From positions 1 to 10,188 of the forward strand of contig CALGFL010000258.1 in assembly GCA_937881145.1 (NCBI GenBank): a DNA stretch of 10,188 nt, in the 5' to 3' direction. Source of the stretch: an uncultured Bordetella sp. GTDB lineage: Bacteria; Pseudomonadota; Gammaproteobacteria; Burkholderiales; Burkholderiaceae_B. Shown piece by piece: positions 1 through 8,610 of the stretch. The notes beneath the pieces are model-generated. The model was not told the origin of the DNA and ran no database searches. It saw only the letters and a program-made list of their open reading frames with translations. Every line of letters begins with the position of its first letter. Position 1 is the stretch's first letter. A program made the position numbers and the translations under genes.

Positions 1-559
<559 letters not shown>

Positions 560-620
560 GTGATTTGCCTTGCCTGATTCCGTGTTGGGTGATTGCAGGG
601 TGTGCCGCGCCGGGCGCCGC

Positions 621-1355
<735 letters not shown>

Positions 1356-2138
1356 TTATAACCGATTTGCCGCGTACCAAGCCCGGACGCGCTCCAGGTC
1401 GGCGGGCGTGTCCACGCCGGCCGCGGGGGCCTGGGCCGCGCGGTGCACCGCGATGGCGTGGCCGTATTCCATGGCGCGCAACTGCTCGAGCGATTCGAAT
1501 TTTTCCAGCGCGCCTTGCGGCAGTTGCGGGAAGCGGCGCAGGAACGAAACGCGATAGGCGTAGATGCCGATGTGGTGCAAAGCAGGGAAACCTGTCGGCA
1601 GGGACGCAAGCCCGGAAGGCGGGGCGTGGGAGCCCCACTCATCGCGGGCCCAGGGTATGGGCGCGCGCGAGAAGTACAGGGCGCGGCCGTCCTGGGCGCA
1701 CACCACTTTCACGGCGTTGGGGTTGAAGAGCGTTTCGGCGTTGGCGATCGGGCAGGCGCAGGTGGCGATGTCGGCCCAGGGCGAGGTGGCCAGGCATGCG
1801 GCGACCGCGTCGATGAATTCGGGTTCGATGAGCGGCTCGTCGCCTTGCACGTTGACCACCACGGCATCGTCGGGCAGGCGCAGCTGCTGCACGGCTTCGG
1901 ACAGGCGGTCGGTGCCGGTGGCGTGGTCGGCGCGGGTCATCAGCGCGCTGTAGCCGTGTGCCTGGACGGCGGTCAGCACCCGCGCGTCGTCGGTGGCCAC
2001 GTGGATGCGGCCGGCGCCAGACTGGCTGGCGCGTTCGGCCACGCGCACGACCATGGGTTTGCCGGCGATGTCGGCCAGCGGTTTGTCCGGCAGGCGGGTC
2101 GAAGCGGCTCGGGCGGGGATGAGTACGGTGTAGTCCAC
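1356..2138 (-). CDS. kdsB: 3-deoxy-manno-octulosonate cytidylyltransferase (CMP-Kdo synthetase)
   Basis: Activates Kdo with CTP to give CMP-Kdo, the donor for the lipopolysaccharide inner core; cytoplasmic. The protein is 260 residues, slightly longer than the roughly 250 typical of the family. Motifs: the N-terminal nucleotide-binding [15 protein letters not shown] (7-21), ATGTDR (73-78), [10 protein letters not shown] (95-104) with Asp100 as a probable Mg ligand, HHIGIYAYR, and [11 protein letters not shown] near the C-terminus with Asp243 as the second probable Mg ligand. The extra length seems to lie in a Gly/Ser/Pro-rich loop just before HHIGIYAYR. The start codon is GTG. The next in-frame Met (29) falls after the first motif, so GTG is the best choice although no clear Shine-Dalgarno is seen. 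It follows the UPF0434 gene by 13 bp, suggesting translational coupling. Confidence 0.96.
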   Translation of the reverse strand: MDYTVLIPARAASTRLPDKPLADIAGKPMVVRVAERASQSGAGRIHVATDDARVLTAVQAHGYSALMTRADHATGTDRLSEAVQQLRLPDDAVVVNVQGDEPLIEPEFIDAVAACLATSPWADIATCACPIANAETLFNPNAVKVVCAQDGRALYFSRAPIPWARDEWGSHAPPSGLASLPTGFPALHHIGIYAYRVSFLRRFPQLPQGALEKFESLEQLRAMEYGHAIAVHRAAQAPAAGVDTPADLERVRAWYAANRL

Positions 2139-2151
2139 GACGCGGCGCAGC

Positions 2152-2352
2152 CTAGGCCGCAGAGGTCGTGGCGGGTGCCGCGTCGAGGTCGCGCGCCTCG
2201 GATTCCAGCATGACGGGAATGCCGTCGCGCACAGGAAAGGCCATTCGGTCGGCCTGGCAGACGAGTTCGGCCTGCGCGCGGTCGAATTGCAGACGGCCCT
2301 TGCACAAGGGGCAAACGAGAATGTCGAGCAGGCGGGATTCCATGGCTGTCAT
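2152..2352 (-). CDS. UPF0434 / Trm112-like small zinc-ribbon protein (YcaR family)
   Basis: Small 66-residue protein of the YcaR/UPF0434 family, related to the Trm112 domain. The bacterial function is not firmly established; Trm112 proteins elsewhere are partners of methyltransferases. It shows the zinc-ribbon half-site CPLCKG (Cys14, Cys17), a third cysteine at 33 and the family signature [11 protein letters not shown], followed by an Ala/Thr-rich tail. The first ATG is at 2352, but a second in-frame ATG at 2343 (giving [12 protein letters not shown]) matches the usual family N-terminus as I remember it and is equally likely. Neither has a clear Shine-Dalgarno. It sits between lpxK (30 bp upstream) and kdsB (13 bp downstream), an arrangement also known in Pseudomonas. 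Confidence 0.9.
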   Translation of the reverse strand: MTAMESRLLDILVCPLCKGRLQFDRAQAELVCQADRMAFPVRDGIPVMLESEARDLDAAPATTSAA

Positions 2353-2382
2353 TCTAAATCAGAAAGCCGGGGTCGGCCCGGC

Positions 2383-3468
2383 TCAGCCGCGATCGCGGCC
2401 GGCTTTGCGCGCGATGGCCGTGTTCAGCCACGCCGTCAGATCGACGGGTTCGAAGCGCGCATGTACGCCGACTTCCCACAGTCGCGGATCGCTCAGGCGC
2501 CCGCATTTGACGGCGTCTTTGGCGGTGACGAGGATCTGCTCGGAACGCAGCGCGCCGAAAGGCGAGTCGGCATAAGCGTAGTGGTCGGGCAGGGGCAGCG
2601 TTTCGGCCAGGGTGACGCCGGCCGCGCGCAGCGTGTCGAAGAAGCGCTGCGGATTGCCGATGCCAGCCGCCGCCGCGACCGGTGGGCCGGAGGCGAAATC
2701 GGCCAGGGAGCGTGTATTGCCATGCACCAGATGGCGCGCCGGCCCGGGTTCGAGCCGCATGGACAGCTCCAGGGGGCCGGCGTGGATCACCGCCTGTTGC
2801 GCAGCCATCGCGTCCGTGCCGCAAGCGCGCGCCGGTTGCGCGTCTGCAGATGACGGACCGAGATTGGTGATGACGGCGTCGACTTCGCGCAGGCGGGCCG
2901 GCGGTTCGCGCAGCGGGCCCGCGGGCAGCAGGCGGCCGTTGCCCAGGCCGCGTTCGTCCTGCACCACGATTTCCACGTCGCGTGCCAGTTGCAGGTGCTG
3001 CAGGCCGTCGTCGGCGATGATGACGTCGACTTCGGGGCAGGCACGCAGCAGGGCCTGCGCGGCCAGGACGCGCTTGGGATGCACGGCCACGGGCACGGCG
3101 GCGGCGCGGGCGATGAGCGCCGGCTCGTCGCCGTAATTGGCCGGATCCAGGTTCGCGCCCAACCCGACGCGCGGTTCGCGGCCGATGCGCGCGCCGTAGC
3201 CGCGGCTGACCACGCCCGGCGTCCAGCCCTGCGCGTACAAGCCTTGCGCGATCGCGATCACGACCGGCGTCTTGCCCGTACCTCCCACGTAGAGATTGCC
3301 GACCACTACCACGGGCACCGGCGCGCGCCAGGCGGTCTTGCGCCCGCTGCGGTAGGCCTTGCGCTTGGCGTCCACGGCCTGGCCCGCGAGCCAGGACAGG
3401 GGAGCCAGCAGGCGCGCCAGAAGCCCGTTTTCCTGCCATTGCCGCTGGAGGTAAGCACGGACGTTCAC
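2383..3468 (-). CDS. lpxK: Tetraacyldisaccharide 4'-kinase
   Basis: Phosphorylates the 4' position of the tetraacyl disaccharide to form lipid IVA, the sixth step of lipid A synthesis, on the cytoplasmic face of the inner membrane. The protein is 361 residues. A hydrophobic, positively charged N-terminal helix region (about 16-40) fits membrane association. The P-loop is GGTGKT (62-67) after GNLYV. Further family motifs follow in order: [42 protein letters not shown] and TAKDAVK. The start is GTG at 3468: an in-frame TAG lies nine codons upstream, only eight sense codons intervene and none is ATG, GTG or TTG. No convincing Shine-Dalgarno is seen. It is 46 bp downstream of exbD in the same unit. 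Confidence 0.96.
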   Translation of the reverse strand: MNVRAYLQRQWQENGLLARLLAPLSWLAGQAVDAKRKAYRSGRKTAWRAPVPVVVVGNLYVGGTGKTPVVIAIAQGLYAQGWTPGVVSRGYGARIGREPRVGLGANLDPANYGDEPALIARAAAVPVAVHPKRVLAAQALLRACPEVDVIIADDGLQHLQLARDVEIVVQDERGLGNGRLLPAGPLREPPARLREVDAVITNLGPSSADAQPARACGTDAMAAQQAVIHAGPLELSMRLEPGPARHLVHGNTRSLADFASGPPVAAAAGIGNPQRFFDTLRAAGVTLAETLPLPDHYAYADSPFGALRSEQILVTAKDAVKCGRLSDPRLWEVGVHARFEPVDLTAWLNTAIARKAGRDRG

Positions 3469-3514
3469 AAGAGTCTGTTCATGCCGTAAGGACTATGCGC
3501 CGGCCGGGCATCGC

Positions 3515-3928
3515 TCATTGGCTGGTCTGGGCGGCGAAATTGAGTCGCACGATGCCGGCCTGCCGGGCCGCTTCCATCACGTTGACGACGGACTGGTGCG
3601 TGGCCTGGGCATCGGCGTTGATCATGAGCAGGGGCGATGATTGGCCCTGCGCGGCCTGGGTGAGCGCCCGGGCGATGTCGGCCGTCGTGCTGCCGTCGAT
3701 CAGATTGCCGTTGAGCGCGTAGTGGCCGTCCTGGCTGATGGCGATCTGCAGCGGGGCGGACTCCTGTTGCTCGGCCGCCGCTTGCGGCAAGGTGATCTTG
3801 AGCCGGGTGAAGTGGGCGAACGAGGTGGTCGCCGCCAGAAAGATCAATATGACAAGCAATACGTCGATGAGCGGGATCAGATTGATCTCGACATCGTCGC
3901 GGCCGCGGTCGCTGCCCCGGAAATTCAT
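3515..3928 (-). CDS. exbD: ExbD/TolR-type biopolymer transport protein
   Basis: Inner-membrane partner of the ExbB/TolQ proton channel, coupling proton flow to work in the periplasm. The protein is 137 residues, the family's usual length. It has a short cytoplasmic N-terminus, one transmembrane helix at about 17-37 (NLIPLIDVLLVILIFL) carrying the conserved proton-pathway aspartate Asp22, then a periplasmic domain with the RLKITLP segment and a C-terminal region matching ExbD/TolR. The chosen ATG at 3928 overlaps the exbB stop in ATGA and has GGAG about 8 nt upstream; longer in-frame starts would run deep into exbB. Whether it serves a TonB, Tol or other system cannot be read from the sequence, so the symbol denotes family only. 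Confidence 0.93.
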   Translation of the reverse strand: MNFRGSDRGRDDVEINLIPLIDVLLVILIFLAATTSFAHFTRLKITLPQAAAEQQESAPLQIAISQDGHYALNGNLIDGSTTADIARALTQAAQGQSSPLLMINADAQATHQSVVNVMEAARQAGIVRLNFAAQTSQ

Positions 3929-4536
3929 GCGCGCGACTCCAGGGAGGCCAGATGGCGGGCCAGCTTGCCGGCCGTCAGTTCCATGGCGTTCAGGAGGTTG
4001 TCGACACGTGAACGCAGGTAGCGGTGCGCGATCATGGCCGGGATGGCGATGAGAATGCCGAAGCAAGTGTTGTAGAGGGCCACCGAAATGCCGTGCGCCA
4101 ATTGCGCCGGATCGCTGACGCCCGGCGAGTAGGCGCTGAAGATCTCGATCATGCCGACCACTGTACCGAACAGGCCCATCAGGGGGGCGATGGCGGCGAT
4201 GGTGCCGATGGCGGGGACGTAGCGGCCCAGGTCGTGGGCTACGGAGCGGCCGACGTCCTCGACCGCCATGCGCACATCGGCGCGGGGCAGGCCGCGCTGG
4301 CGCAGCACCTCGGCCAGTATCCGGCCCAGTGGCGAATTGCGCTCGAGCTGCGTCAGGGCTTCGGCGTCGTCCTGGTGGTTGCGCAGCATGTCGCGGATTT
4401 GTTCGATCAGGTCGCGGGGCATCACCAGGCTGCGGCGCAGCGACAGGAGGCGTTCCACGATCAGGGCCAGCCCCAGGACGGAGGTGGCGAGCAGCGGCCA
4501 GATCGGCCAGCCGGCGGCTTCAAGGAGAGCTAGCAA
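3925..4536 (-). CDS. exbB: ExbB/TolQ/MotA-type proton channel protein
   Basis: Polytopic inner-membrane subunit that forms a proton channel with ExbD. With the start chosen here it has 203 residues and three predicted membrane helices at about 10-27, 107-133 and 149-171. The second holds the signature PLMGLFGTVVGMIEIF (118-133), with Thr112 at the place of a channel-lining threonine in E. coli ExbB; the third begins GISVALYNT and continues to AIPA. I chose TTG at 4536 (MLALLEAAGW) because GGAG lies 9 nt upstream at 4546-4549 and no ATG fits. The frame stays open to a TTG at 4653, but that adds 39 residues without family character. It is the first gene of the minus-strand cluster and overlaps exbD by 4 bp. 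No TonB or TolA gene is in the window. Confidence 0.9.
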   Translation of the reverse strand: MLALLEAAGWPIWPLLATSVLGLALIVERLLSLRRSLVMPRDLIEQIRDMLRNHQDDAEALTQLERNSPLGRILAEVLRQRGLPRADVRMAVEDVGRSVAHDLGRYVPAIGTIAAIAPLMGLFGTVVGMIEIFSAYSPGVSDPAQLAHGISVALYNTCFGILIAIPAMIAHRYLRSRVDNLLNAMELTAGKLARHLASLESRA

Positions 4537-4680
4537 AACGAAAGGCTCCGGTGCAACGTAAGAGAGGGCGTGAAGACGGCCGAATATGCACAGTATGCAG
4601 CCGGCCGTGCCTTGCAAGGCGAGACTGTAATCGGCGGTCCGGGGACGAGGCAAGCCGGCGCATTCCGGGAGGGTCGACAG

Positions 4681-4703
4681 TTACCCACAATTTATGTGGA
4701 TAA
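4681..4703. promoter_or_regulatory. Inverted pair of DnaA-box-like 9-mers
   Basis: TTACCCACA at 4681-4689 faces TGTGGATAA at 4695-4703 across 5 bp. The second reads TTATCCACA on the minus strand, identical to the E. coli DnaA consensus box; the first differs from it by one base. A third, weaker match (7 of 9) lies at 4894-4902, just before xseA. Box identity is seen in the sequence; binding by DnaA is inferred. A different dimeric regulator could use the same palindrome. Confidence 0.5.
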
Positions 4704-4715
4704 TTCTGTGCAGAA
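4704..4715. repeat. Short perfect inverted repeat beside the DnaA-like box
   Basis: TTCTG and CAGAA separated by TG, directly abutting the TTATCCACA-type box. The two palindromes together form a compact 35-bp block (4681-4715) in an otherwise featureless stretch. Function unknown. Confidence 0.4.
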
Positions 4716-4774
4716 CTGGCCCGCGAGCCGGATTTCATGCGGTCTGGCGCTGGAACCCGCTGAAATAGGTCAAG

Positions 4775-4801
4775 TTGGACAATATTTTTTGTTTATATAA
4801 A
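4775..4801 (+). promoter_or_regulatory. Possible upstream promoter for xseA in the AT-rich run
   Basis: A TATAAA -10-like hexamer at 4796-4801 lies 15 bp after TTGGAC (4775-4780), which matches the -35 consensus at only three positions. The surrounding 35 bp contain only four G or C bases. The short spacer and weak -35 make this tentative, and the AT-richness allows other assignments, including ones on the opposite strand. Confidence 0.3.
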
Positions 4802-4861
4802 TCAAATAGTTATACGGAGAATATTGCGTCTCCGGGCGGTCATGGCGGCAGGGTAAAAGAC

Positions 4862-4888
4862 TTGACAATCTTAAAACTCCGCTACAAG
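4862..4888 (+). promoter_or_regulatory. Possible proximal promoter for xseA
   Basis: A perfect TTGACA -35 hexamer (4862-4867) is followed after 15 bp by TACAAG (4883-4888), a 4-of-6 match to the -10 consensus. Transcription would start near 4895, about 28 nt before the xseA ATG. The weak DnaA-box-like sequence at 4894-4902 would then overlap the start point. The short spacer lowers confidence. Confidence 0.35.
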
Positions 4889-4922
4889 CGCCCTGTGGAC
4901 ATATACCTCCCTGGAAAGCCTT

Positions 4923-6284
4923 ATGACAATTGGATTTGCAGTCACAGACGACGTATTTAGGCGGGATATCCTGACTGTCGCCCAGCTTAACCAAGCCGTG
5001 GGCCAGTTGCTGGAGCAGAACGTCCCGTTGCTATGGGTCCGGGGCGAGATATCCAACTTCACGCAGGCCGCTTCCGGGCATTGGTACTTCACCCTCAAGG
5101 ACAGCCGGGCCGCCGTGCGGGCGGTCATGTTCCGCAGCCGCGCCAGTGCGGTGGGTTTCGTGCCCAAGCCGGGCGACCAGGTGGAAGTCCGGGCGCGGGT
5201 GTCGCTCTACGAGGCGCGGGGCGATTTCCAGCTGCAGGCCGAAGGCATGCGCCGGGCCGGCCTGGGTAATTTGTACGAGGCCTTCCTGCGCCTGAAAGCG
5301 GAACTGGCCGGCGAAGGGCTGTTCGACGCCGGGCGCAAGCGCGAACCCGTGCGTCTGCCGCGTGCCATCGGGGTGGTGACCTCGCTGCACGCCGCGGCCT
5401 TGCGCGACGTGCTGTCGGCCCTGGCGCGGCGCGCGCCTCAGGTGCCGGTGATCGTCTATCCGGCGCCCGTGCAGGGGGCGGACGCGGCAGCCCGGCTGAC
5501 GGCGCAGGTGGCGGCGGCCAACGCGCGCGGCGAGGTCGATACCCTGCTGCTGGTGCGCGGCGGCGGCAGCATCGAGGATCTCTGGAGTTTCAACGACGAG
5601 CAACTGGCCCGGCAGGTGGCGGCCAGCCGCATTCCCATTATCAGCGGAGTGGGGCACGAGACCGACTTCACCATTGCGGATTTCGTCGCCGACGTGCGCG
5701 CGCCCACCCCTACTGCGGCGGCGGAGCTGGCCTGTGCGCCGCGCGCCGAGCTGCTGCGCGCCGTCGATCACGCGGCCCAGGGCCTGGCCCGCGTCCAGCG
5801 CCGCCGGCTCGACCAGGCTGCCCAGCGCCTGGACCGGGCCGGCGCACAACTCGTTTCCCCGGCGCAGCGGCTGGCCCGGCAAGGCGAACGGCTGGCGGCC
5901 TTGCGGCATCGGCTGGCAACGGCCTGGCGCGCGCCACAGCAGCGCCGTTCCTCCCGCGTGGATCTGCTGGCGCAGCGCCTGGCCCATTGCGCGCCCGACG
6001 CGGCGCGCGCGCATGAGCGCGTGCAAGGCGTGGCCGGTCGGCTGATGCGCGCCCACTCGCGCCGGCTGGAGTCGCTCGGCGCGCGGCTGGCGGCGGCGGG
6101 CGCGCAGTTGCGCGCCTTCGACCCGCGCAACACGCTGGCACGCGGCTATGCCATCGTGCGCGCTCCCGGCGGCGCCATCGTGCGCGATGCCGGGCAGGTG
6201 GCGGCCGGCCAGCGCCTGACGCTGGCTTTCGCGCGTGGCGAAGTGCTGGCCGATGTGGCTCAGGTGCGCGAAATTGATGAGTGA
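4923..6284 (+). CDS. xseA: Exodeoxyribonuclease VII large subunit
   Basis: Catalytic subunit of exonuclease VII, which degrades single-stranded DNA from both ends to short acid-soluble oligonucleotides, together with several copies of the small XseB subunit. The protein is 453 residues, full length for the family. The N-terminal OB-fold (about 15-110) includes RGEISNFTQ and SGHWYFTLKD. The catalytic domain has VVTS, PVIVYPAPVQG, RGGGSIEDLWSFND (212-225), GVGHETD (243-248) and RAPTPTAAAE. A long Arg/Ala/Leu-rich segment from about 270 to 400 fits the coiled-coil region that binds XseB, and LARGYAIV marks the C-terminal part. The ATG has GGAAAG only 4 nt upstream, a close-set site. No xseB is present in the window. 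It diverges from exbB and precedes sodB by 135 bp. Confidence 0.97.
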   Translation: MTIGFAVTDDVFRRDILTVAQLNQAVGQLLEQNVPLLWVRGEISNFTQAASGHWYFTLKDSRAAVRAVMFRSRASAVGFVPKPGDQVEVRARVSLYEARGDFQLQAEGMRRAGLGNLYEAFLRLKAELAGEGLFDAGRKREPVRLPRAIGVVTSLHAAALRDVLSALARRAPQVPVIVYPAPVQGADAAARLTAQVAAANARGEVDTLLLVRGGGSIEDLWSFNDEQLARQVAASRIPIISGVGHETDFTIADFVADVRAPTPTAAAELACAPRAELLRAVDHAAQGLARVQRRRLDQAAQRLDRAGAQLVSPAQRLARQGERLAALRHRLATAWRAPQQRRSSRVDLLAQRLAHCAPDAARAHERVQGVAGRLMRAHSRRLESLGARLAAAGAQLRAFDPRNTLARGYAIVRAPGGAIVRDAGQVAAGQRLTLAFARGEVLADVAQVREIDE

Positions 6285-6360
6285 TCCGGTGAATTTGATG
6301 GTGTGATCGATGAAGTTTTATCGCATTGGGGTTTTCACCGCATCGCCACGGACTAGCCGA

Positions 6361-6366
6361 TACAAT
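6361..6366 (+). promoter_or_regulatory. Probable -10 element of the sodB promoter
   Basis: TACAAT at 6361-6366, a 5-of-6 match to the -10 consensus, lies 53 bp before the sodB ATG in the 135-bp xseA-sodB gap. No good -35 hexamer sits at 16-18 bp; the best upstream candidate, TTTTCA at 6332-6337, is too far away. An activator-dependent promoter is possible. Confidence 0.4.
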
Positions 6367-6419
6367 AGGTCAGCTTGATCGCGGTTACAGCCGCACCGTA
6401 CAAACTCCGAGGAAACACT

Positions 6420-6998
6420 ATGGCCCACACTCTGCCCCCCCTGCCTTACGCGATGGATGCACTGGCTCCGCACATCTCGAAAGAGACGCTCGAATTCCAC
6501 TACGGCAAGCACCACCAGGCGTACGTCACCAACCTGAACAATCTGATCCCCGGCACGGAGTTCGAAAACCTGTCGCTGGAAGAAATCGTCAAGAAGTCTT
6601 CGGGCGGCGTGTTCAACAACGCGGCCCAGGTGTGGAACCACACCTTCTACTGGAACGGCATGAAGCCCCAGGGCGGCGGCGCGCCCAGCGGCAAGCTGGG
6701 CGACGCCATCAAGGCCAAGTGGGGTTCGTTCGACGCCTTCAAGGAAGCCTTCACCAAGTCGGCCGTGGGCAACTTCGGCTCGGGCTGGACCTGGCTGGTC
6801 AAGAAGCCCGACGGCTCGCTCGACATTGTCAACACCAGCAACGCCGCCACGCCGCTCACCACGGCCGACGTGCCGCTCCTGACCTGCGACGTGTGGGAAC
6901 ACGCCTACTACATCGACACCCGCAACGCCCGCCCCAAGTACCTGGAAAACTTCTGGGCCCTGGTCAACTGGGACTTCGCCGCCAAGAACCTCGGCTGA
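6420..6998 (+). CDS. sodB: Superoxide dismutase [Fe]
   Basis: Cytoplasmic iron superoxide dismutase that converts superoxide to oxygen and hydrogen peroxide. The protein is 192 residues, the standard FeSOD length. Metal ligands are His27, His74, Asp157 and His161 (the [10 protein letters not shown] signature surrounds the last two). Second-sphere Gln70 in [13 protein letters not shown] and the GSGWTWLV motif (120-127) indicate the iron rather than the manganese type. The ATG is preceded by GAGGAA at a good distance. It has its own likely -10 element upstream and a strong terminator 45 bp downstream, so it looks monocistronic. Identity is very secure; metal preference is inferred from the glutamine position. 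Confidence 0.97.
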   Translation: MAHTLPPLPYAMDALAPHISKETLEFHYGKHHQAYVTNLNNLIPGTEFENLSLEEIVKKSSGGVFNNAAQVWNHTFYWNGMKPQGGGAPSGKLGDAIKAKWGSFDAFKEAFTKSAVGNFGSGWTWLVKKPDGSLDIVNTSNAATPLTTADVPLLTCDVWEHAYYIDTRNARPKYLENFWALVNWDFAAKNLG

Positions 6999-7042
6999 AC
7001 GCCGCCGCCTGCGCGCCAGCTGGCCTTGCGCGCAGCCACTCG

Positions 7043-7082
7043 AACCCCGCGTATCGAACGATGTGCGGGGTTTTGCTTTTTT
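7043..7082 (+). terminator. Intrinsic terminator after sodB
   Basis: AACCCCGC (7043-7050) pairs perfectly with GCGGGGTT (7065-7072). The stem extends inward through two G-U pairs and ATCG/CGAT to a tiny loop, and is followed by TTGCTTTTTT (7073-7082). Orientation and position fit termination of sodB. Confidence 0.88.
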
Positions 7083-7138
7083 GAACTCTTTGCCGGCCTG
7101 GCGGTCAGTCTGGCTTCTGCTCTCATCGCCGCCTGCCC

Positions 7139-8518
7139 ATGGAAACTTCCGATCGTTCGTCCGCGACCACGCTGCTGGGCCGCGCGCGCAGCCAAGTGCA
7201 CAAGAAGCTGCGCCATACCCGGCGCCTGTCGCGCAAAAGCCTGCGGCTGATTCTGCTGCTGATCGGCGCCGCGTTGGTGGCTCTGGTTTCTTTGGGCTTT
7301 GCCAGAATGGCCGATCTTGCCCTGGCATGGAATCGCCAGTGGGCAACCCGGTACGGCTGGCTGGCCTTCATCGTCCTGCCGCTGGGCCTGGCGGCGCTGC
7401 GCTGGCTTACGGTGCGCCTGGCGCCCTATGCGGGCGGCAGCGGCATTCCCCAGGTGATCGGCGCGTTGTCCCTGCCGCCAGGCCGCGCGCAGTGGCGGCT
7501 GGTTTCTTTGCAGACAGTCTGGAAAATACCGCTGACTTTTCTGGGCATGGTGCTGGGGGCGTCGATCGGCCGCGAAGGACCTTCCGTCCAGGTGGGCGCC
7601 GCGGTGATGCTGGCCTGGAGCCGCCTGTGTCTGCGACTGGGCGTGCCGCTGCGCGAATTCGATCTGCGTGAACTGATCGCCGCGGGGGCCGCGGGTGGCC
7701 TGGCGGCTGCCTTCAACGCGCCGCTGGCCGGCGTGGTGTTCGCCATCGAGGAGCTGGGTCGCGGCATTTCGCTGCGCTGGCAGCGCAGCGTGCTGATCGC
7801 CGTGCTGACGGCGGGTTTCCTGGTCGTGGCCGTGGCCGGCAACAACCCGTATCTCGGCCATTTCGAAGGCACGGCCTTCGCGCACGGCATGCTGGGCTGG
7901 ACGCTGCTGTGCTGCCTGATCAACGGCGTGCTGGGCGGCGTCTTCGCCCGGCTCCTGGGACGAGGCCTGGCGGGTAGCCTGCCGCGTTCGCTGAGCGCGG
8001 CCGCGCGTCGCCATCCCTACTGGATGGCGGCCGCGATGGGGTTGGTGATGGCCTGCCTGGGCGCGATGACGGCCGGCGCCGTGTACGGCACCGGCTACGA
8101 CGTCGCGGCCGGCATGCTGGCCGGCCAGCCCGCGCCGGCGGCGGGCATCGGCCTGGCCAAGCTGTTCGCCACGGTCGCCTCGTATTGGGCCGGCATTCCC
8201 GGCGGCATCTTCACGCCGGCGCTGACGACGGGCGCCGGTGTCGGCGCGCAGATCTGGCATTGGCTGGGCTCGGGCGTGGACCAGCGCGTGCTGGTGCTGC
8301 TGTCCATGGCGGCCTTCCTGGCTGCCGCCACGCAGGCGCCGCTTACGGCCAGCGTGGTCGTGATGGAAATGACGGGCAGCCAGCCCATGCTGTTCTGGCT
8401 GCTGGCCGCGTCCCTGGGCGCCTCGGTCGTATCCAGGCAGTTCAGCCCGCATCCCTTCTACCATCTGGTGGCCGGACGCTTCCGGCGGCAGACGCTGGCC
8501 GTGGAGGACGCGGTCTGA
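7139..8518 (+). CDS. CLC-family chloride channel / Cl-/H+ antiporter
   Basis: Polytopic inner-membrane protein of the voltage-gated chloride channel (CLC) family, 459 residues, similar in size to E. coli ClcA. A basic N-terminal tail (about 15-36) precedes the first helix. Selectivity-filter motifs are present: GGSGIP (99-104) with Ser101, GREGPSVQ with gating Glu146, and GGIFTPAL. NAPLAGVVFAIEEL has Glu205 at the place of the internal proton glutamate of E. coli ClcA, which favours a 2Cl-/H+ exchanger over a passive channel. HPFYHLV near the C-terminus probably supplies the coordinating tyrosine. There is no C-terminal CBS pair. No Shine-Dalgarno is evident before the ATG at 7139. It lies beyond the sodB terminator, so it should have its own promoter, which I could not identify. 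Function in acid or ion homeostasis is inferred. Confidence 0.94.
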   Translation: METSDRSSATTLLGRARSQVHKKLRHTRRLSRKSLRLILLLIGAALVALVSLGFARMADLALAWNRQWATRYGWLAFIVLPLGLAALRWLTVRLAPYAGGSGIPQVIGALSLPPGRAQWRLVSLQTVWKIPLTFLGMVLGASIGREGPSVQVGAAVMLAWSRLCLRLGVPLREFDLRELIAAGAAGGLAAAFNAPLAGVVFAIEELGRGISLRWQRSVLIAVLTAGFLVVAVAGNNPYLGHFEGTAFAHGMLGWTLLCCLINGVLGGVFARLLGRGLAGSLPRSLSAAARRHPYWMAAAMGLVMACLGAMTAGAVYGTGYDVAAGMLAGQPAPAAGIGLAKLFATVASYWAGIPGGIFTPALTTGAGVGAQIWHWLGSGVDQRVLVLLSMAAFLAAATQAPLTASVVVMEMTGSQPMLFWLLAASLGASVVSRQFSPHPFYHLVAGRFRRQTLAVEDAV

Positions 8519-8550
8519 GTGTTGCGGCCCGGCCGGCACGGTAAGATCGC

Positions 8551-8579
8551 GGGGTTGAGCCCTTTCGGGATGAGACCCC
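8551..8579 (+). repeat. Two-step hairpin in the pcaF leader
   Basis: The outer stem pairs GGGGTT (8551-8556) with GACCCC (8574-8579), including one G-U pair. The inner stem pairs CCC (8560-8562) with GGG (8567-8569) around a TTTC loop. It ends 31 nt before the thiolase ATG and has no U-tract, so it is not an intrinsic terminator. It would lie in the thiolase 5' leader if transcription starts upstream, for example after the weak -10-like TAAGAT at 8542-8547. Confidence 0.4.
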
Positions 8580-8610
8580 CTTCACGCGATTCCTAGACGA
8601 GAGACAGACC

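Larger units (their letters stand above)
4537..4922. other. Divergent intergenic region, 386 bp
   Basis: Contains no supported gene; short open frames here are weak and lack family features. From left to right it holds the exbB leader with its ribosome-binding site (4546-4549), an inverted pair of DnaA-box-like 9-mers (4681-4703), a small perfect inverted repeat (4704-4715), a very AT-rich run (4781-4815), a 6-bp hairpin with arms 4815-4820 and 4829-4834, and promoter-like hexamers in front of xseA. It must carry promoters for both the exbB cluster and xseA. Confidence 0.8.

Noticed and set aside
1626..1638. GTGGG/CCCAC palindrome inside kdsB
   Set aside because: It lies within a conserved coding gene, and 5-bp arms are common in GC-rich DNA.
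4537..4653. N-terminal extension of ExbB to a TTG at 4653
   Set aside because: The extra 39 residues show no family character, while the TTG at 4536 has GGAG at 9 nt and gives the usual protein length.
4681..4902. Chromosomal or plasmid replication origin
   Set aside because: Only one consensus and two imperfect DnaA-like boxes are present, with no dnaA, dnaN, parAB or rep gene nearby and no iterons.
6908..8539. Long minus-strand open frame (543 codons) antisense to the CLC gene and the end of sodB
   Set aside because: The translation is low-complexity, rich in Gln, His, Arg, Gly and Ala, with no family motif. It mirrors a clear CLC gene and is a GC-bias shadow.
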